Source: Medicago truncatula
Lineage: Eukaryota > Streptophyta > Magnoliopsida > Fabales > Fabaceae
Reading direction: 5' to 3'
Assembly: GCF_003473485.1 (NCBI RefSeq)
Contig: NC_053046.1
Span: 7,140,001-7,204,000, forward strand
Length of the DNA stretch: 64,000 nucleotides
Each line of letters starts with the position of its first letter. Position 1 is the first letter of the stretch. This document shows, in pieces, positions 1 through 11,658 of this stretch. A model generated the notes under the pieces. The model saw nothing but the letters and a program-made list of their open reading frames with translations. It ran no database searches and was not told the origin of the DNA. The position numbers and the translations under genes were made by a program.

Positions 1-81
1 GATTTGGATATGACTGAACATTATGGATTGGCTATTGGAAAGAAAAGTGATTTGTGTTTGATTCCCACTGTTTATGCCTGA
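1..81 (+). CDS. 3' end of a CYP71D-like cytochrome P450 (partial)
   Basis: The window opens inside the last exon of a P450 gene. Frame 1 reads 26 codons to a TGA at 79-81. The peptide begins DLDMTEHYGLAIGKKSDLCL and ends IPTVYA. It aligns without gaps to the C-termini of the two complete P450s downstream ([20 protein letters not shown] and [20 protein letters not shown]). This is the segment after the haem loop that ends the protein. The gene is therefore the first visible member of a plus-strand tandem array. The haem cysteine and everything upstream lie outside the window, so intactness cannot be judged. Confidence 0.9.
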   Translation, partial: DLDMTEHYGLAIGKKSDLCLIPTVYA

Positions 82-529
82 TGTATAATTATATGATCAT
101 ATAATTAAATTTTAGTGTCTATGTTTTATATTTTAAGTTGTACTTTAGAGAGTTATGTGTCTTTTAATTTTTGAAATAAAAGTCAAACCTGAATTGTTGT
201 ATAATAGATGTTGAAAATAAATAAATGCTAAAGCATCCCATTTAGGAAGAGATTTGATTGTGAATATGTTTGTATCACATGCTGCTTTGTTGGAATCTGA
301 AGCAACAATACAATAAAACATTTATTTGAATTTGAATAGTTATATTATATAGTAGGTTTCATATTATTTTTCTTGCATGTAGTATTATTATTTCTTTATA
401 TTCAAGCATTCTTAATAATATTTATAATCCCATTCCTTCAACTAATACTTAGGAATTAGGATAATTCATCATGGAACCATGAGAAGTAAATGTAGCCTTA
501 GGTTTATAATAATAATTTTTTGTGTGTGT

Positions 530-1620
530 GCAATTCCATGACTTTTACTTTTACCGCCGTATGTATATCCACAACTTTGGTTCCCATGGATCCTGTTCCA
601 TTGGCTTGTACGATCTATAAGAAACCTTCTTGGTTTCTCACCTTGGTAAAATTTGTGCATTAAAAACCTTTGTCTTTAGTCAAATTTTGTTTCTATAATC
701 CGTTTGAATTTGAATGAATAATTTTCTCCTCATTGATGCTACTAGTAGCTAGACTTTATCAAAGACACACCTAAATTGGCAAAACTTATGAGAGAAGATC
801 ATGGCAAAAACTAGCCATGATTTACAACCCAAGCTTAATGGCGGTTACTGTATGAGAATTTTATCATGCTTTGACTTAGTGGATTGGATAGAAGAAATAG
901 AAAAGTACGAGTGTTGCACTTTGTCCAAATTGAATTGAATATACGTATATTATATTTTCAGTATTTGAAATCATTTGAGGCTTAAATATGAAAATGGTCC
1001 TGTAAATATATGGCATTTTAGTTTTAGTCTCTTTAAAAATATTTTTTTGGTATTAATTCCTATAAATATAGAATATTTGATTTTGATCCTTGATATTTTG
1101 TTTTAATCATTGTAAAATCATTTCATATTGAAATTGATCCCTATAATATTCATTTTAGTCCTCATTTTGAGGGAGTAAAATCAAATATTCTACATATTAC
1201 AAGGACCAAATCCAATATGAATCAATTTTACAAGGACTAAAAAAAAATACCAAGGACCAAAACCAAAAATTTTATATTTGCAGGGACTAAAACCAAAAAA
1301 AATATTTTTATACAAAAATTAAAACCAAAATATCAGATATTTGCGGAGACTATTTTCACATTTAAGCCATCATTTAATTACATTGTAACACAAGAAAGCA
1401 ATGCAGAGGCGAACATAGTAAAAGATTAAGATTAGAAAATATATGAAGTCAATTTCCACCTCGTCATCACTTGAATTGTAATTTTACTTTTGAACAAATT
1501 AATTAACCATCAACATCTACCAAAAAAAAATAAAAAAAATAACCATGAACGAAGTCAAGACTAAATATTTTGTCACTATCCATTCATCCAAGAACGTCTC
1601 CGTAAATATGATATGAAGCT
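530..1620. repeat. Direct duplication, copy 1
   Basis: This segment aligns collinearly with 2710-3540. Shared stretches include CAATTCCATGA, TAATCCGTTTGAATTTGAAT, ACACCTAAATT, GTTACTG/GTTACTT followed by ATGAGAATT, and TTCCACCTCGTCATCACTT. Copy 1 is interrupted by an inverted-repeat element at 979-1368 that copy 2 lacks. The only ORFs are short and without recognisable domains. It is a segmental duplication in the spacer of the P450 array. Confidence 0.75.
979..1368. mobile_element. Mutator-like inverted-repeat MITE, 390 bp
   Basis: The element starts GGCTTAAATATG and ends CATTTAAGCC. The arms pair through most of their length (GGACTAAAA and TTTTAGTCC type motifs). The flanks ATCATTTGA (970-978) and ATCATTTAA (1369-1377) are a 9-bp target duplication with one mismatch. 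The matching site in duplicated copy 2 (about 3316-3340) has no insert. It is non-autonomous; the superfamily is inferred only from the 9-bp duplication. Confidence 0.75.
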
Positions 1621-1639
1621 ATCAATCGCACCTGTAAAC

Positions 1640-2000
1640 ATATGCTTAAGTCATCTTTTATATAATGTGGGATTCTATTACACATCTCCTCTCGACCAAC
1701 AATTTTAAGTTTGGTTTGTGGACATAAATAATGAGTGGTCTGATAGCGGAAACTTGATAGCAGGTGACCTTGAGCTTAGTTCGTGGGCATAAATGGTGAG
1801 TGGTCTGATTGCGGAAACTTGATAGCAGGTGATCTGGTAGATCTTGGAGAGGCTCTGATATCATATTAGAAATTGTGGTTGGCCTAGCACAACCCCACAA
1901 AACGGACTTGAAAAGTGAGAATTACTCCACTTATAAACACATGTTCATGCCACATTTTGTCTGAAGTGGAATTCTTTTCACCCTTTTATACGTGTGGTCG
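1640..2000 (-). mobile_element. LTR-retrotransposon or TRIM-like fragment
   Basis: On the minus strand, TGATATCAGAGCC (complement of 1851-1863) resembles the initiator-Met tRNA primer-binding site used by Ty1-copia elements, and it follows ACAATTTCTAATA, a typical legume LTR end. The region also holds two imperfect direct repeats of about 55 bp (about 1718-1780 and 1781-1840), each with GAGTGGTCTGAT followed by GCGGAAACTTGATAGCAGGT. No gag or pol coding is visible. Boundaries are approximate. Confidence 0.4.
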
Positions 2001-2709
2001 TAGAGGACCTCATAATGACAAAAAAGTTACTGGGTTCGATGATTAGGGACGACAGAGTCTTGGAATCACCAACTGTTGGTTCATTTAAGGGTGATACGAG
2101 GTGTTTTAGATTCTAGAATCCTATGCACTTAGTCATTGAAGTCCCCTAGTAGAATGAAGTTGTAAAGAGTGTCTGGGCCATCACATAGTTGGGTCTCTGT
2201 TGAGCTTTTGCTCGATAATTAGTTTATGATGAGTTAAAGACACTGAGGGGGTTTGTTTTTTGAGCTAGACCTATGCTCGAGTACGTATGCATTCTCTTGC
2301 AGAGCCTTTTGGAAAATTTAGAATAGTTGCCCCTCAAATCATCAATCTTGTTGAATAAGAGTGGTGACTTTGGTCAATTTATGCTCGCCTAGGCAACACA
2401 ACGAGTTAGATGTGTCGCAGAGGCAAGTTTTTTTTTTTTTTTTTAAATTCTTCTAAGTGTTTTGCTTGTGATGACTTTGTATAATGCAGACACGAAGAGG
2501 ATGTGTCAAACATGTATAACAGTCAATTGTACTATAGTAAGTGTCCGAAGAGGATGATTTAGAGAACTAAGTTTGCATTAAACATTCATTAGATTCTTAT
2601 TCATATCGGATAGTAAGTGTCGAGAATAGATTGTATCCATAAGAGAATTTTAGCCGACGAGATGTATGTCGAGGGAGATTACCTCTAGATTTATAATCAT
2701 GTTACGTTT

Positions 2710-3540
2710 GCGTCCAATTCCATGAGTTTTTTCACCTTGTATACGATCCATAATAAACCTTCTTCGTTTCTCACCTTATCCGTGTCGTGAATCCTAAGCG
2801 CCACGTGCATTAAAGGATATATACCTTGACTCAACTTTTATTTTTCTAATCCGTTTGAATTTGAATGGATAATTTTCCACTCATCAATGCTATTAGACTT
2901 TATCATAGGTACACCTAAATTTGGCAAACGTTGAGGATCATGGCATTGCAAATTTACGTGTATTGGTTTCCATGAAGGATCAATTATTTTACCAAGATTT
3001 GCACCGCTACTGACGGTTACTTGCATGAGAATTATACTCCTTATGCTTTGACATTGAATAGTAGACATAGGAAAAGTTCTTTAAAAAAAAGACATAGAAA
3101 AAGTTTTCGTATGCTTTTTCCATCATTATTTAAGCAAAAAAGACTAGATTTATTAAATAACTGAGATATGTTCTATATAAAATTCAAATATATTAGTTAT
3201 TCAATAAATCTAAAACGTAGTTTTTTGTTTATAATAATTACGAGGAAATACTTTGTTCAAGTTGTAAAGATATTTTACTTTATGTTATTTATTTTCGTAT
3301 TTAGTTTTTGGATTTGAAATCATATTACATTTACATCTGAAACAAGAATGCCATGCAGATTCTACAAACGAACGTAATAAAATGATAAAAAAAAATAAGA
3401 TTAAAATTAAAATAACAATGAAGTCGATTCCACCTCGTCATCACTTTGAAAATTTGTCTATTTGCAATCTTACCTTTGAAAAAGACTAAAAGTTTTGTCG
3501 ATATCCAGTTACCGAAGAACTTTCAATTTAATATATAGTA
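2710..3540. repeat. Direct duplication, copy 2
   Basis: This is the second copy of the segment at 530-1620, without the 390-bp MITE. It therefore shows the pre-insertion state of that site. No gene is recognisable. Confidence 0.75.
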
Positions 3541-5475
3541 TAGGGCAGTATAAACTTCAAAACAATGTCGAGTAAATAAGTATTTTAATTTTTGAAAAGG
3601 TATGTTCATTTCATTTAGCCTTTAGCCGAAAAAAATAATTCATTTAGTCTTTTAAATGCGCAAAATACTAGTAGTAATTAATTGATTCCTTCAAATTTAA
3701 GAAAGTCAGTTCATTCAAACTTTATCTTACTCTTAAAGTAGCATGAAACTATTCAAAATAATATGCACACTTAATCAGCAAGATGTTCCATCACAATTTT
3801 TTCCGAATGAAATTAAGAGGGGACTATATAAATCACAGAAGAAAAAAGAGTGTCAAAATCACTAAAAAAGTAGTGAAACAAAATTTTAAAATCGTAACAC
3901 TTGAGGGGCAAAAAGTGCAACTAAGTCATTTTATTTTTTATGAGAAAAAGTTTAGTCATTTTATTTTCTGAGCTCACAAGAGTTAAAGCATACCTTAAAG
4001 TTCAATGAACAATAGAAGAGGTAATAGTAAATTATCCACAAAAAACGTCCTTAGTCTCAAGGGGGAAGCTATTCACAATTATGGGGTAACTACGCCAAGA
4101 AATTTTGTTTTAAGTTAGTATATTTTATATTTCATAACTTCAATAATATAAATTTAGCTATCTCAAATCAGCGGTGGAGTAGCGAAAATAAAATATACTA
4201 ACTTATATATTGGAGTAGCGAAATATAAAATATACAAGCTTATATAATATAGTAACTTAAAAATTACAACATATATGTTGTTGCTAAATAATTGGTGAGA
4301 GTTGGTAGGATTCAACAAATAGTTGAAGGTGAGTTCACAAAAAAAAAAAAAAAAAAAGCATAGTTGAAGGTGTGTAATTTTTAAGATGGGCAATTTTTCT
4401 TTCTTTATATTGATCAAATGTTCTTGAGGTAGCATATAAAAATGAAATTTCTGTAAAAAAATATAAAAATAAAGTTAATAAATAGAATTGATAGTCTAGG
4501 TGGTAATTCAATTCGTATGTGATGTTATATAGAGTTGAATATCAACTCACCGCTGGTTGACTATTTGGTTTGACTCATTTTCTTCAAATAGCAGGAACAA
4601 AATTTGAAATGTTTGTGATGTTATTTCGGTAATTTGTTTTTCTTTTCTGTGTTGATAACTTAAAGATGACAACAAAATAAGATTTTGAAAGTAGAAACTT
4701 CAGAGCATCAATTACTCAAAATGAATCGGATGGTTCACTAAAAGAGTCATCATGAACACACATATTAGAGTCGGTCCTAACATTTTATAGGTTTTAGATG
4801 TAGTATGAGAAAATGACCCCTTAGATATAATACGGCATAATTTTTCTTCTTTTGATAATTGATGAATGACACATGCATTTTTTGTGACGGTTGACAAGAT
4901 ATTAGCCATTTTCGATCACTAATATCATCATCATTGCTTAATTTTCTTTAATAATTAACATATGAGAAATGCCTAAAATATTTATCATCGAGAAAATTAT
5001 GATTCATTTATCCAGTAGATCCATTTTCAACTGGAATATCCCTTGACGTGTTATTAAGATTCTTGATATATAAATATCAAAATGAGTAATTTCAATATTA
5101 GATGCATTCAGCACATCATCACCTATATAGAAGACGAAGAATTTGGCACCTTTGCTGCGTTTTGCCAATTTTATGTTTGTGTTTCTGCAAAGTTTTCGTT
5201 TCTCAATTTCTACTGTGCAGTCTGCTAAAACTTTGAGTTGCTATTCAGATCCCCCTTTTTGCATTGTTATAAGACCCTTTTGATGAAAAAATGGTTTAAA
5301 AGCAGCTGTGCTGAATCTTTGGCATTGCTGACTTTTGGGCCCTTTAGCTGCAATTGCTATACAAACCCCCTTTTAAAGCACATATTGCTATATATATCTC
5401 ATATAAATTTCTTTTAGGCCTCTTACAACGATGGAACCTATGCCATCGCACCTCAAGCCTATGTTCAGGATCGGG
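3541..5475. other. Intergenic, nothing recognised
   Basis: AT-rich spacer with a poly-A run near 4340. The short ORFs show no domain, and no convincing RNA gene is present. Confidence 0.6.
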
Positions 5476-5485
5476 CCTGACACAC

Positions 5486-5667
5486 GGGTAGTACTTGGGT
5501 GACATTGCAGTTGGTGAAATTGGTGACATTGACCAACCACAATGTCACAAGTGACTTTCTTCATTCTCTTTCACAAAGTTTTATTTTTATTTTTTTATAC
5601 ACTTGTGACATTGTGGTTGACCAATGTCGTCAATGTCACCAACTATAATGTCACCCAAGTGCTATCC
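5486..5667. mobile_element. Inverted-repeat MITE, 182 bp
   Basis: The left arm starts GGGTAGTACTTGGGTGACATT. The right arm, read in reverse complement, starts GGATAGCACTTGGGTGACATT. The arms extend about 65 bp to ACAATGTCACAAG around a T-rich loop. Both flanks read CCTGACACAC (5476-5485 and 5668-5677), a 10-bp direct repeat that fits a 9-10 bp Mutator-type target duplication. Confidence 0.75.
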
Positions 5668-5677
5668 CCTGACACAC

Positions 5678-8060
5678 ACAACAAATAGACCAAACAACTG
5701 CAAAGACTTGATCTATATTGGTAAAACAATAGGTTTTAAACTTCAAAGGAATATAAATAAGAGGAATATTAGCAACACTCACTTTTCAAAGCATGTCCCA
5801 TATAAACACTCTCTAGCACTCACTCTTTTATTGGAGTAGTACTTAATCAATCTAAAAAAACATACTACTGTTTTCTTGTTGGATACCAAAAACTACAACT
5901 TAAATTAGAATAGACCCATACGCAATGACAATGATACCAAAGGTTTGTACCAGTTGCTGCATCATGAATTCATGATTCCACCAACCAAAAACACTGCATC
6001 ATGTCTTTTTGCATGCCTTGAAGGATATTTCGTGCGTTGAATTTTTATTTTTGTGTTTGGTGACACCTTGTTCTAATTAACTAATTTTATAAAATTCCAT
6101 TGACACTCATCTTTTGAACTTTTTTAGAATTTATAGTCAACTCTACACTTTGTGACCTTCAAACTAAACTATGATTGTGATTATAGACACACAATTCGTA
6201 ATTCGTTTAGGTACGTAGTTTGCAAATTTTAAGGAATTAAAGTATGCAAGAGTATATAGAATCAAAACATTATTTGAATTTGTGGTAGTTTCAAATTTAA
6301 TAATTAATATGTTAGGAGTAAAAATTAGCAGCCCACATCGGAAAATTAGCTAACAGCCTAACATAGAGATAAAGCAAGTGTGGTTTGTCAAATATATATA
6401 CCTTTGATGTGCATTGGGATAGCAATGGAAATGGTGGGACCAATGATACCTTGCTTTCCCTAGGTGAGCACCACACCCTTTTTTTTCTTCTTTTTTTATC
6501 CTTCATTTTCTGGTACGTTCCAAACATTTTGTTTAAGACGTACGAGAACTTAAAAATGAGTCCTTATTTTATTAGTTTAAATGTTTGTTCATTAAAGAAT
6601 GGTTTGTGCTGGGTTCTTTGATTCAACATCAAGATTCCTTGTGACTATAGTTGTGATCACGACTTCTACTAGAGTCTCAATTTGTAGACAGTTGAGATAA
6701 GAAGATACGATGGTTGCATGTGTGATATGAATATTGTTTGGTATGAATATGCATTACGAGAAATTTTTGAAGTTTAAAATAGAATACAACTAAGATAAGT
6801 TAACAAATTTTTGTATATAAAACTTATATGCATGTAAAATGCAAAATACAAGAAAGAAATATGCATCAATCATTTTTCATTAATATATAACTATAAAAAT
6901 CACAATTTAGTAAAATATAATACTTGTGATAAAAACATAAAGTATACAAAAAAGCTTTGTAAAAATAACAAAGTATAGAATTTTCATATAAATTATAATT
7001 TGTTTTCATTTGTTACCATATCAACAAAAGTATTGTTAAAAAACTGAAAATAAATTTCTTCAAATGTTGATTTATTAAGTCTCTTACCTCCTATCACCAT
7101 CATCCTTAAAAAAACACAACTTTTAAGCCTGGTTTATTAAGAGATAACACTTTTTTTGAATGGACATTAGAAGATAACACTAATGATTCAAAAAGTATAG
7201 CATCATGTTGAATTCATGAATCATGTATATCTCTGTTGAATTTTTACAACCTTGTCTTTTTTTTTTTTTACTCTAGTCATCTTTTATATGATACATATGT
7301 GGGTATCTATGAAGTAACTTAATTATAAGTATTTGATAAAATATTTCTTAAAAATAAATAAAAAATACATACTTTAAGGGTACACATATCCATGAGTATC
7401 TATAGAGTATCGATATTTGATACGTATTCGATACGGATATGTAGTATATATCTAAGCTTCATAAATCGACATTTTACGAAGTTTTCTCTACAATACTATG
7501 TTAATCGTTAGTCTATAATTTTAGTCTTAACCTGCATACTTTCAGAGGGATACTATGATAATCCATAATTCGGTCAAGTGATAATTAAATTTTAATAAAA
7601 AAATATTCAAATTAGAATTTAAATTTAGATTCGTCTAAGCTCATCATTAGCTGAAGTTTATTAATCATCTTTGTCCAAAACTTGGTTGTGTTTAGACTAC
7701 TAGACAAATATATTGATAAGTTAGAAACATCATTAATAACCTCAATGGTGTGCTTGAGCTGAAACAATTTTTGAGATAAAGTAATTATAAAGCACTTTAT
7801 ATATTGTTGTTAGGGAAATCTTCAAAGCCATTAGTACATAGACAAAATGTAATTTTCTATATTAACACATATATAATACTAATTTCCTTATACTTGCTTG
7901 GAAAAAAATAAAATTGCTACTTTTCCATAAACTTTGGCAAAAATAATTTTCTGATGAGACTGCCTGATACCAATGACTTGTTCAATTCTCTGCACCAGGT
8001 ATAGATTATCACCAAAAAAGAAAAAATATGTAAGTAATATCATAATATCTATTTTCAAAA
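5678..8060. other. Intergenic and upstream region of the P450 gene
   Basis: AT-rich spacer. Overlapping short ORFs near 6312-6621 lie on opposite strands and have no domain. A CCCACATCG at 6332-6340 resembles the snRNA upstream element, but no snRNA follows it. The last part is presumably promoter for the P450 at 8142. Confidence 0.55.
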
Positions 8061-8063
8061 GTA

Positions 8064-8071
8064 TATAAATA
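8064..8071 (+). promoter_or_regulatory. Probable TATA box of the P450 gene at 8142
   Basis: TATAAATA lies 78 bp before the chosen ATG. The paralogue at 19975 has the same motif 61 bp before its ATG. This conserved placement supports the call. Confidence 0.6.
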
Positions 8072-8141
8072 AGAAGCAGCATTAACACTTCAGTAAACAA
8101 CATTAGAGTTGAATAGTCACTCTCACTTCTTAGTGCATGCC

Positions 8142-9808
8142 ATGGAATTTCAACTTTCCTTTGTTATTATTCCCTTCTCTATTTTCATACTTTTGCATTG
8201 GCTTGCAACAAAATATTACAAGCCAAAAACCATTTTTTACAAATTGCCACCTAGTCCAAGAAAATTACCTCTCATTGGTAACTTACATCAACTAGCATTT
8301 GCAGGAAAACTTCCACATCATGGGCTTCAAAAACTTTCTCAAAAATATGGACCATTAATGCACCTACAACTAGGTGAAATTAATGCAGTGGTTGTTTCTT
8401 CCTCAAATTTAGCCAAGGAAGTAATGAAAACACATGATGTTGTTTTTGCTAATAGGCCAAAACTTCCTTCTCTTAAAATTTTAGCCTATGGTTTTAAAGA
8501 TATTGTATTTTCTCCATATGGTGATTATTGGAGACAAATGAGAAAAATATGTGTCTTAGAGATTCTAAGTGCTAAAAGGGTTCAATCTTTTTCTTACATT
8601 AGAGAAGATGAGACAAAAAAGTTTATTGAATCAATTAAGTCATTTGCAGGCTCAAAAATCAACCTCACTACTAGAATTTTTTCAGTGATAAATTCTATTA
8701 TTTTGAGAGCGGCGTTGGGTGATAAATCTGAGGATCAAGAAGAATTTGTGTCGTTGATTAGAAAAGCGGTGGCGGTTTCAAGTGGACTTGAGCTTATCGA
8801 TTTGTTTCCTTCAATGAAACTTATTCATGTACTAACAGGGATGAAAAAAAATGTTGAGAAAATTCACAAAAGGGTAGACAAAATCTTGGATAATGTTGTG
8901 AGAAAACATCAAGAAAAGAGAGCAAGAGGAAATGAAGGTAACAAGAGTGAAATTGAGAAGGAAGATCTTGTGGATGTTCTTTTGAGAGTCCAACAAAGTG
9001 GTAGCCTTGATGTCCAATTGACAATCAACAACATCAAAGCTGTGATTTGGGTTAGTAACACTTAACTTATAACCCTAATTTCCTATTTCCTTTGTTTTTC
9101 CATTAAATTCTGCACAAATATTTTAGCCTATGGTTTTAAGGTGCAATTGCTAGTCCAATATTATTGAATTCTATACATGTTCTTCTATAATTTCAGGATG
9201 TATTTGTTGCTGGAACTGATACATCATCGACAACAATAGAATGGGCTATGTCAGAAATGATGAAAAATCCAAGAGTGAGGGAGAAGGCACAAGCTGAATT
9301 AAGACAAGCATTCAATGGTAAGGAACTAATATATGAAACTGATGTAGAGAAACTAAGTTACTTAAAGTTAGTGATCAAAGAAACATTGAGGTTACACCCA
9401 CCTTCTCCTTTGTTGGTTCCAAGATTGAGCACAGAACTAACCAAAATAGATGGGTATGATATACCAAAAAATACTACAGTCTTTATAAATGCGTGGGCAA
9501 TAGGAAGAGATCCTAAATATTGGAATGATGCTGAGAGGTTTATTCCAGAGAGGTTTGATGATAGTTTGATTGATTTCAAAGGAAATAACTTCGAGTACAT
9601 TCCTTTCGGAGCTGGAAGGAGAATGTGTCCGGGTATGACCTTTGGTTTAGCAAGTGTTATATTTCCTTTGGCTCTATTGCTCTATCACTTTAACTGGGAA
9701 CTCCCAAATCAGATGAAGTCTCAGGATTTGGATATGATAGAAGATTTTGGACTAACAGTTGGAAGGAAAAATGAGTTGTGTTTGATTCCAACTGTTTATG
9801 ATGTCTAA
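8142..9808 (+). CDS. Cytochrome P450, CYP71D-like (506 aa, two exons)
   Basis: Microsomal haem-thiolate monooxygenase. The CYP71D family oxidises specialised metabolites such as terpenoids and flavonoids; the substrate here cannot be read from sequence. Exon 1 is 8142-9050 and exon 2 is 9197-9808. The 146-bp phase-0 intron (TGG|GTTAGT...TTTCAG|GAT) sits at the usual CYP71 position. An N-terminal membrane anchor covers about residues 5-25. Landmarks are AGTDT of helix I (308-312), ETLR of helix K (365-368), PERF (420-423) and haem loop [10 protein letters not shown] with ligand Cys447. The start was set at MEFQLSF to match MEAQLSF in the paralogue at 19975; the frame is open upstream, but only a TTG lies there. 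The usual proline-rich hinge PPGP reads PPSP, and RAAFGD of the paralogue reads RAALGD. The gene otherwise looks intact and functional. Confidence 0.93.
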
Positions 9809-9949
9809 CTCCATGATACTCATAATGTATTTTGAATTCAATTATGTAATTTCAGAAATTAAAGTTAAACAAACCTTGCTCATTGAATACAAATACAATG
9901 ATACAAATAGAAATAATAAATGTCCGTCAAAAAATGCTAAAAATTGTTG

Positions 9950-10055
9950 GACGGAACATTGTGATTAAGGTTCAAACTCTTACTCATTCATTTGTGTGTA
10001 CGAATTTTTAATGGCTATTCTCATTTCGTCTATCTATAAAAAAATATTTTATTAT
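9950..10055 (+). mobile_element. SINE 3' fragment
   Basis: GGTTCAAACTC is box-B-like. It is followed by TGTGTG, CATTTCGTCTATCTATAAAA and an A-rich tail, the same 3' body as the SINE at 24372. Box A is not clear. No target duplication was identified. Confidence 0.5.
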
Positions 10056-10186
10056 ATTTCCATCCCAATTCAGTCATTCTGATTAATTCCGTGTTGTTAA
10101 TTTGGGGAGAAAGGTGGTTTTGATTAATTTGGGAAGAAAATATTAGATGGTGAGTTAGAGGAACAATATGCCAATGGTGTCCTACC

Positions 10187-10725
10187 ACTAAGTGGATATG
10201 TGGGTCTTACATACGGGGACGGAAAGGGGCTACAACATCGATTACCAGCAAGGGGATATTTGTTTAGGCGTGGTGTCCAAGTGCGGAGTGTCTGGACAAT
10301 ATGCCAATGGTGCCCAGAAGAGAGCCGGTCAGAGGAACATTTAATAGCACAGTGTGGATTTGGAAGTGTTATATGGTACAAAATTTTGAAATGGCTTAGA
10401 GTAACAATGGTGCTACATGCGGATTTATTAAAATTGCTGAAAAGTTGTTGCTTCTACCTTAGACACAAGAGAGTAACGAAAGGTTTGATGTTTATTTGGC
10501 AAACCTTCGTGTGGCTCATTTGAAAGACACGAAATGATCTAATATTTTTTCAAAAACCACAAAATGTATAGGAGGAGCGACAAAATTATAATTTAATTTT
10601 TGAGAAATAATATTTACACAACCATTTTTTTAGGCAACTCTATTGTGCTATTGTGTTTGGTATGTTTTATTAGTGGCAACATCATGATGAAATAAAAATT
10701 TGTTGTTGTAACCAAAAAAAAAAAA
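10187..10725 (+). pseudogene. LINE remnant: reverse-transcriptase zinc-binding domain
   Basis: Frame at 10200-10523 encodes RLPARGYLFRRGV, then CQWC, SEEHL and C-GFGSVIWY. This is the C-x2-C-x(n)-H-x-C pattern of the zf-RVT domain at the C-terminal end of plant L1-type ORF2. After a stop at 10521 the same frame continues with TRNDLIFF, the usual LINE C-terminal segment (RNDRIF). It ends at a poly-A run near 10715. A 20-bp stretch about 10169-10190 partly repeats sequence at 10296-10315. Broken and 5'-truncated, it is not a gene. Confidence 0.75.
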
Positions 10726-11265
10726 TTTGTTGCTTACTCATACATGATCTATAAAAACATGTAAAGAGGATATCCTTTTTGGCATTCTTACCGGTTGACC
10801 TGACCAACCATTTGACCTGTTTGGCCTTCTTACCGGTTGGGAGTACACCAAAGTGTAGAAAGAGCATGGGATCAAGAAGAGGTGAGAAACAGATTCAGGT
10901 TTAGAGGAGCTGAAAAATTAGTTTTTTAAATTGATTAGATGTTAGTAGATGATATACTAAAATGAATTTAACAATAAGAAATTTATAATATAAAGTTATT
11001 CTGGAATTCCATTCATATATCATATATGAAGTTTTTGAGATCACGACTGGCGACTCCTTCAAAATTTGAATACGTTTTTTTTTTTTTTATCTTTTCATTT
11101 TTTCAAACGGCAGCAACATAGAAACATTTGAAAAAAATTTCTGTCCAGAAACATTTTGTAATTTGTAGTAATTTTTCTCAAGTCAACTATGTTGCGCCGT
11201 GAAGCATGTCATAAAGCTATTTTTCAGAGACACATATATATGGTTGTTAGAATTTTGTATTAATG

Positions 11266-11408
11266 ACCTCGTGAGCTTAGTTCAATTGGTAGGGATATTG
11301 TATATTATATGCACAGGCTGGAGTTCGAACCCCGGACACCTCACTTCTTCACAATTAATTGTGTGAGTTCTAGCCATTAGGCTACTTGACCAAAGAAAAA
11401 AAAAAAGT
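11266..11408 (+). mobile_element. tRNA-derived SINE with 14-bp target duplication
   Basis: Pol III box A-like GAGCTTAGTTCAATTGGTAG and box B-like GAGTTCGAACCCC are followed by a body ending TCTAGCCATTAGGCTACT and an A-rich tail. ATTTTGTATTAATG occurs at both 11252-11265 and 11409-11422, a perfect 14-bp target duplication. The insertion is probably recent. Confidence 0.88.
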
Positions 11409-11658
11409 ATTTTGTATTAATGTCAAAATTACATTTGAGTAGAAGGCAAACGAGCAATAAACTGCGCCGCTAAGCCTTTTTAAATGGCAAAATCAATTGT
11501 CATATGCACAACATTCATGAGCCTATGAAACATAATATTGATATGCACATGACTTTAACTCTATGAAAAAAGTCAACAACATCTGATGTTAGTAAGCCAA
11601 AAGTATCACACAAATCATATAAAAACATGTTGATTGTTAAAACACGTTTTCTCATGTT

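Noticed and set aside
6332..6480. Possible snRNA or other Pol III gene (CCCACATCG element, TATATATA, then poly-T)
   Set aside because: Spacing of the elements is wrong for U6 or U2-type genes and the following sequence matches no snRNA, snoRNA or 7SL that I know.
8109..8141. Upstream extension of the first P450 frame (MNSHSHFLVHA...)
   Set aside because: The extension begins at TTG, not ATG; the paralogue starts at the aligned MEAQLSF, so ATG 8142 is the start.
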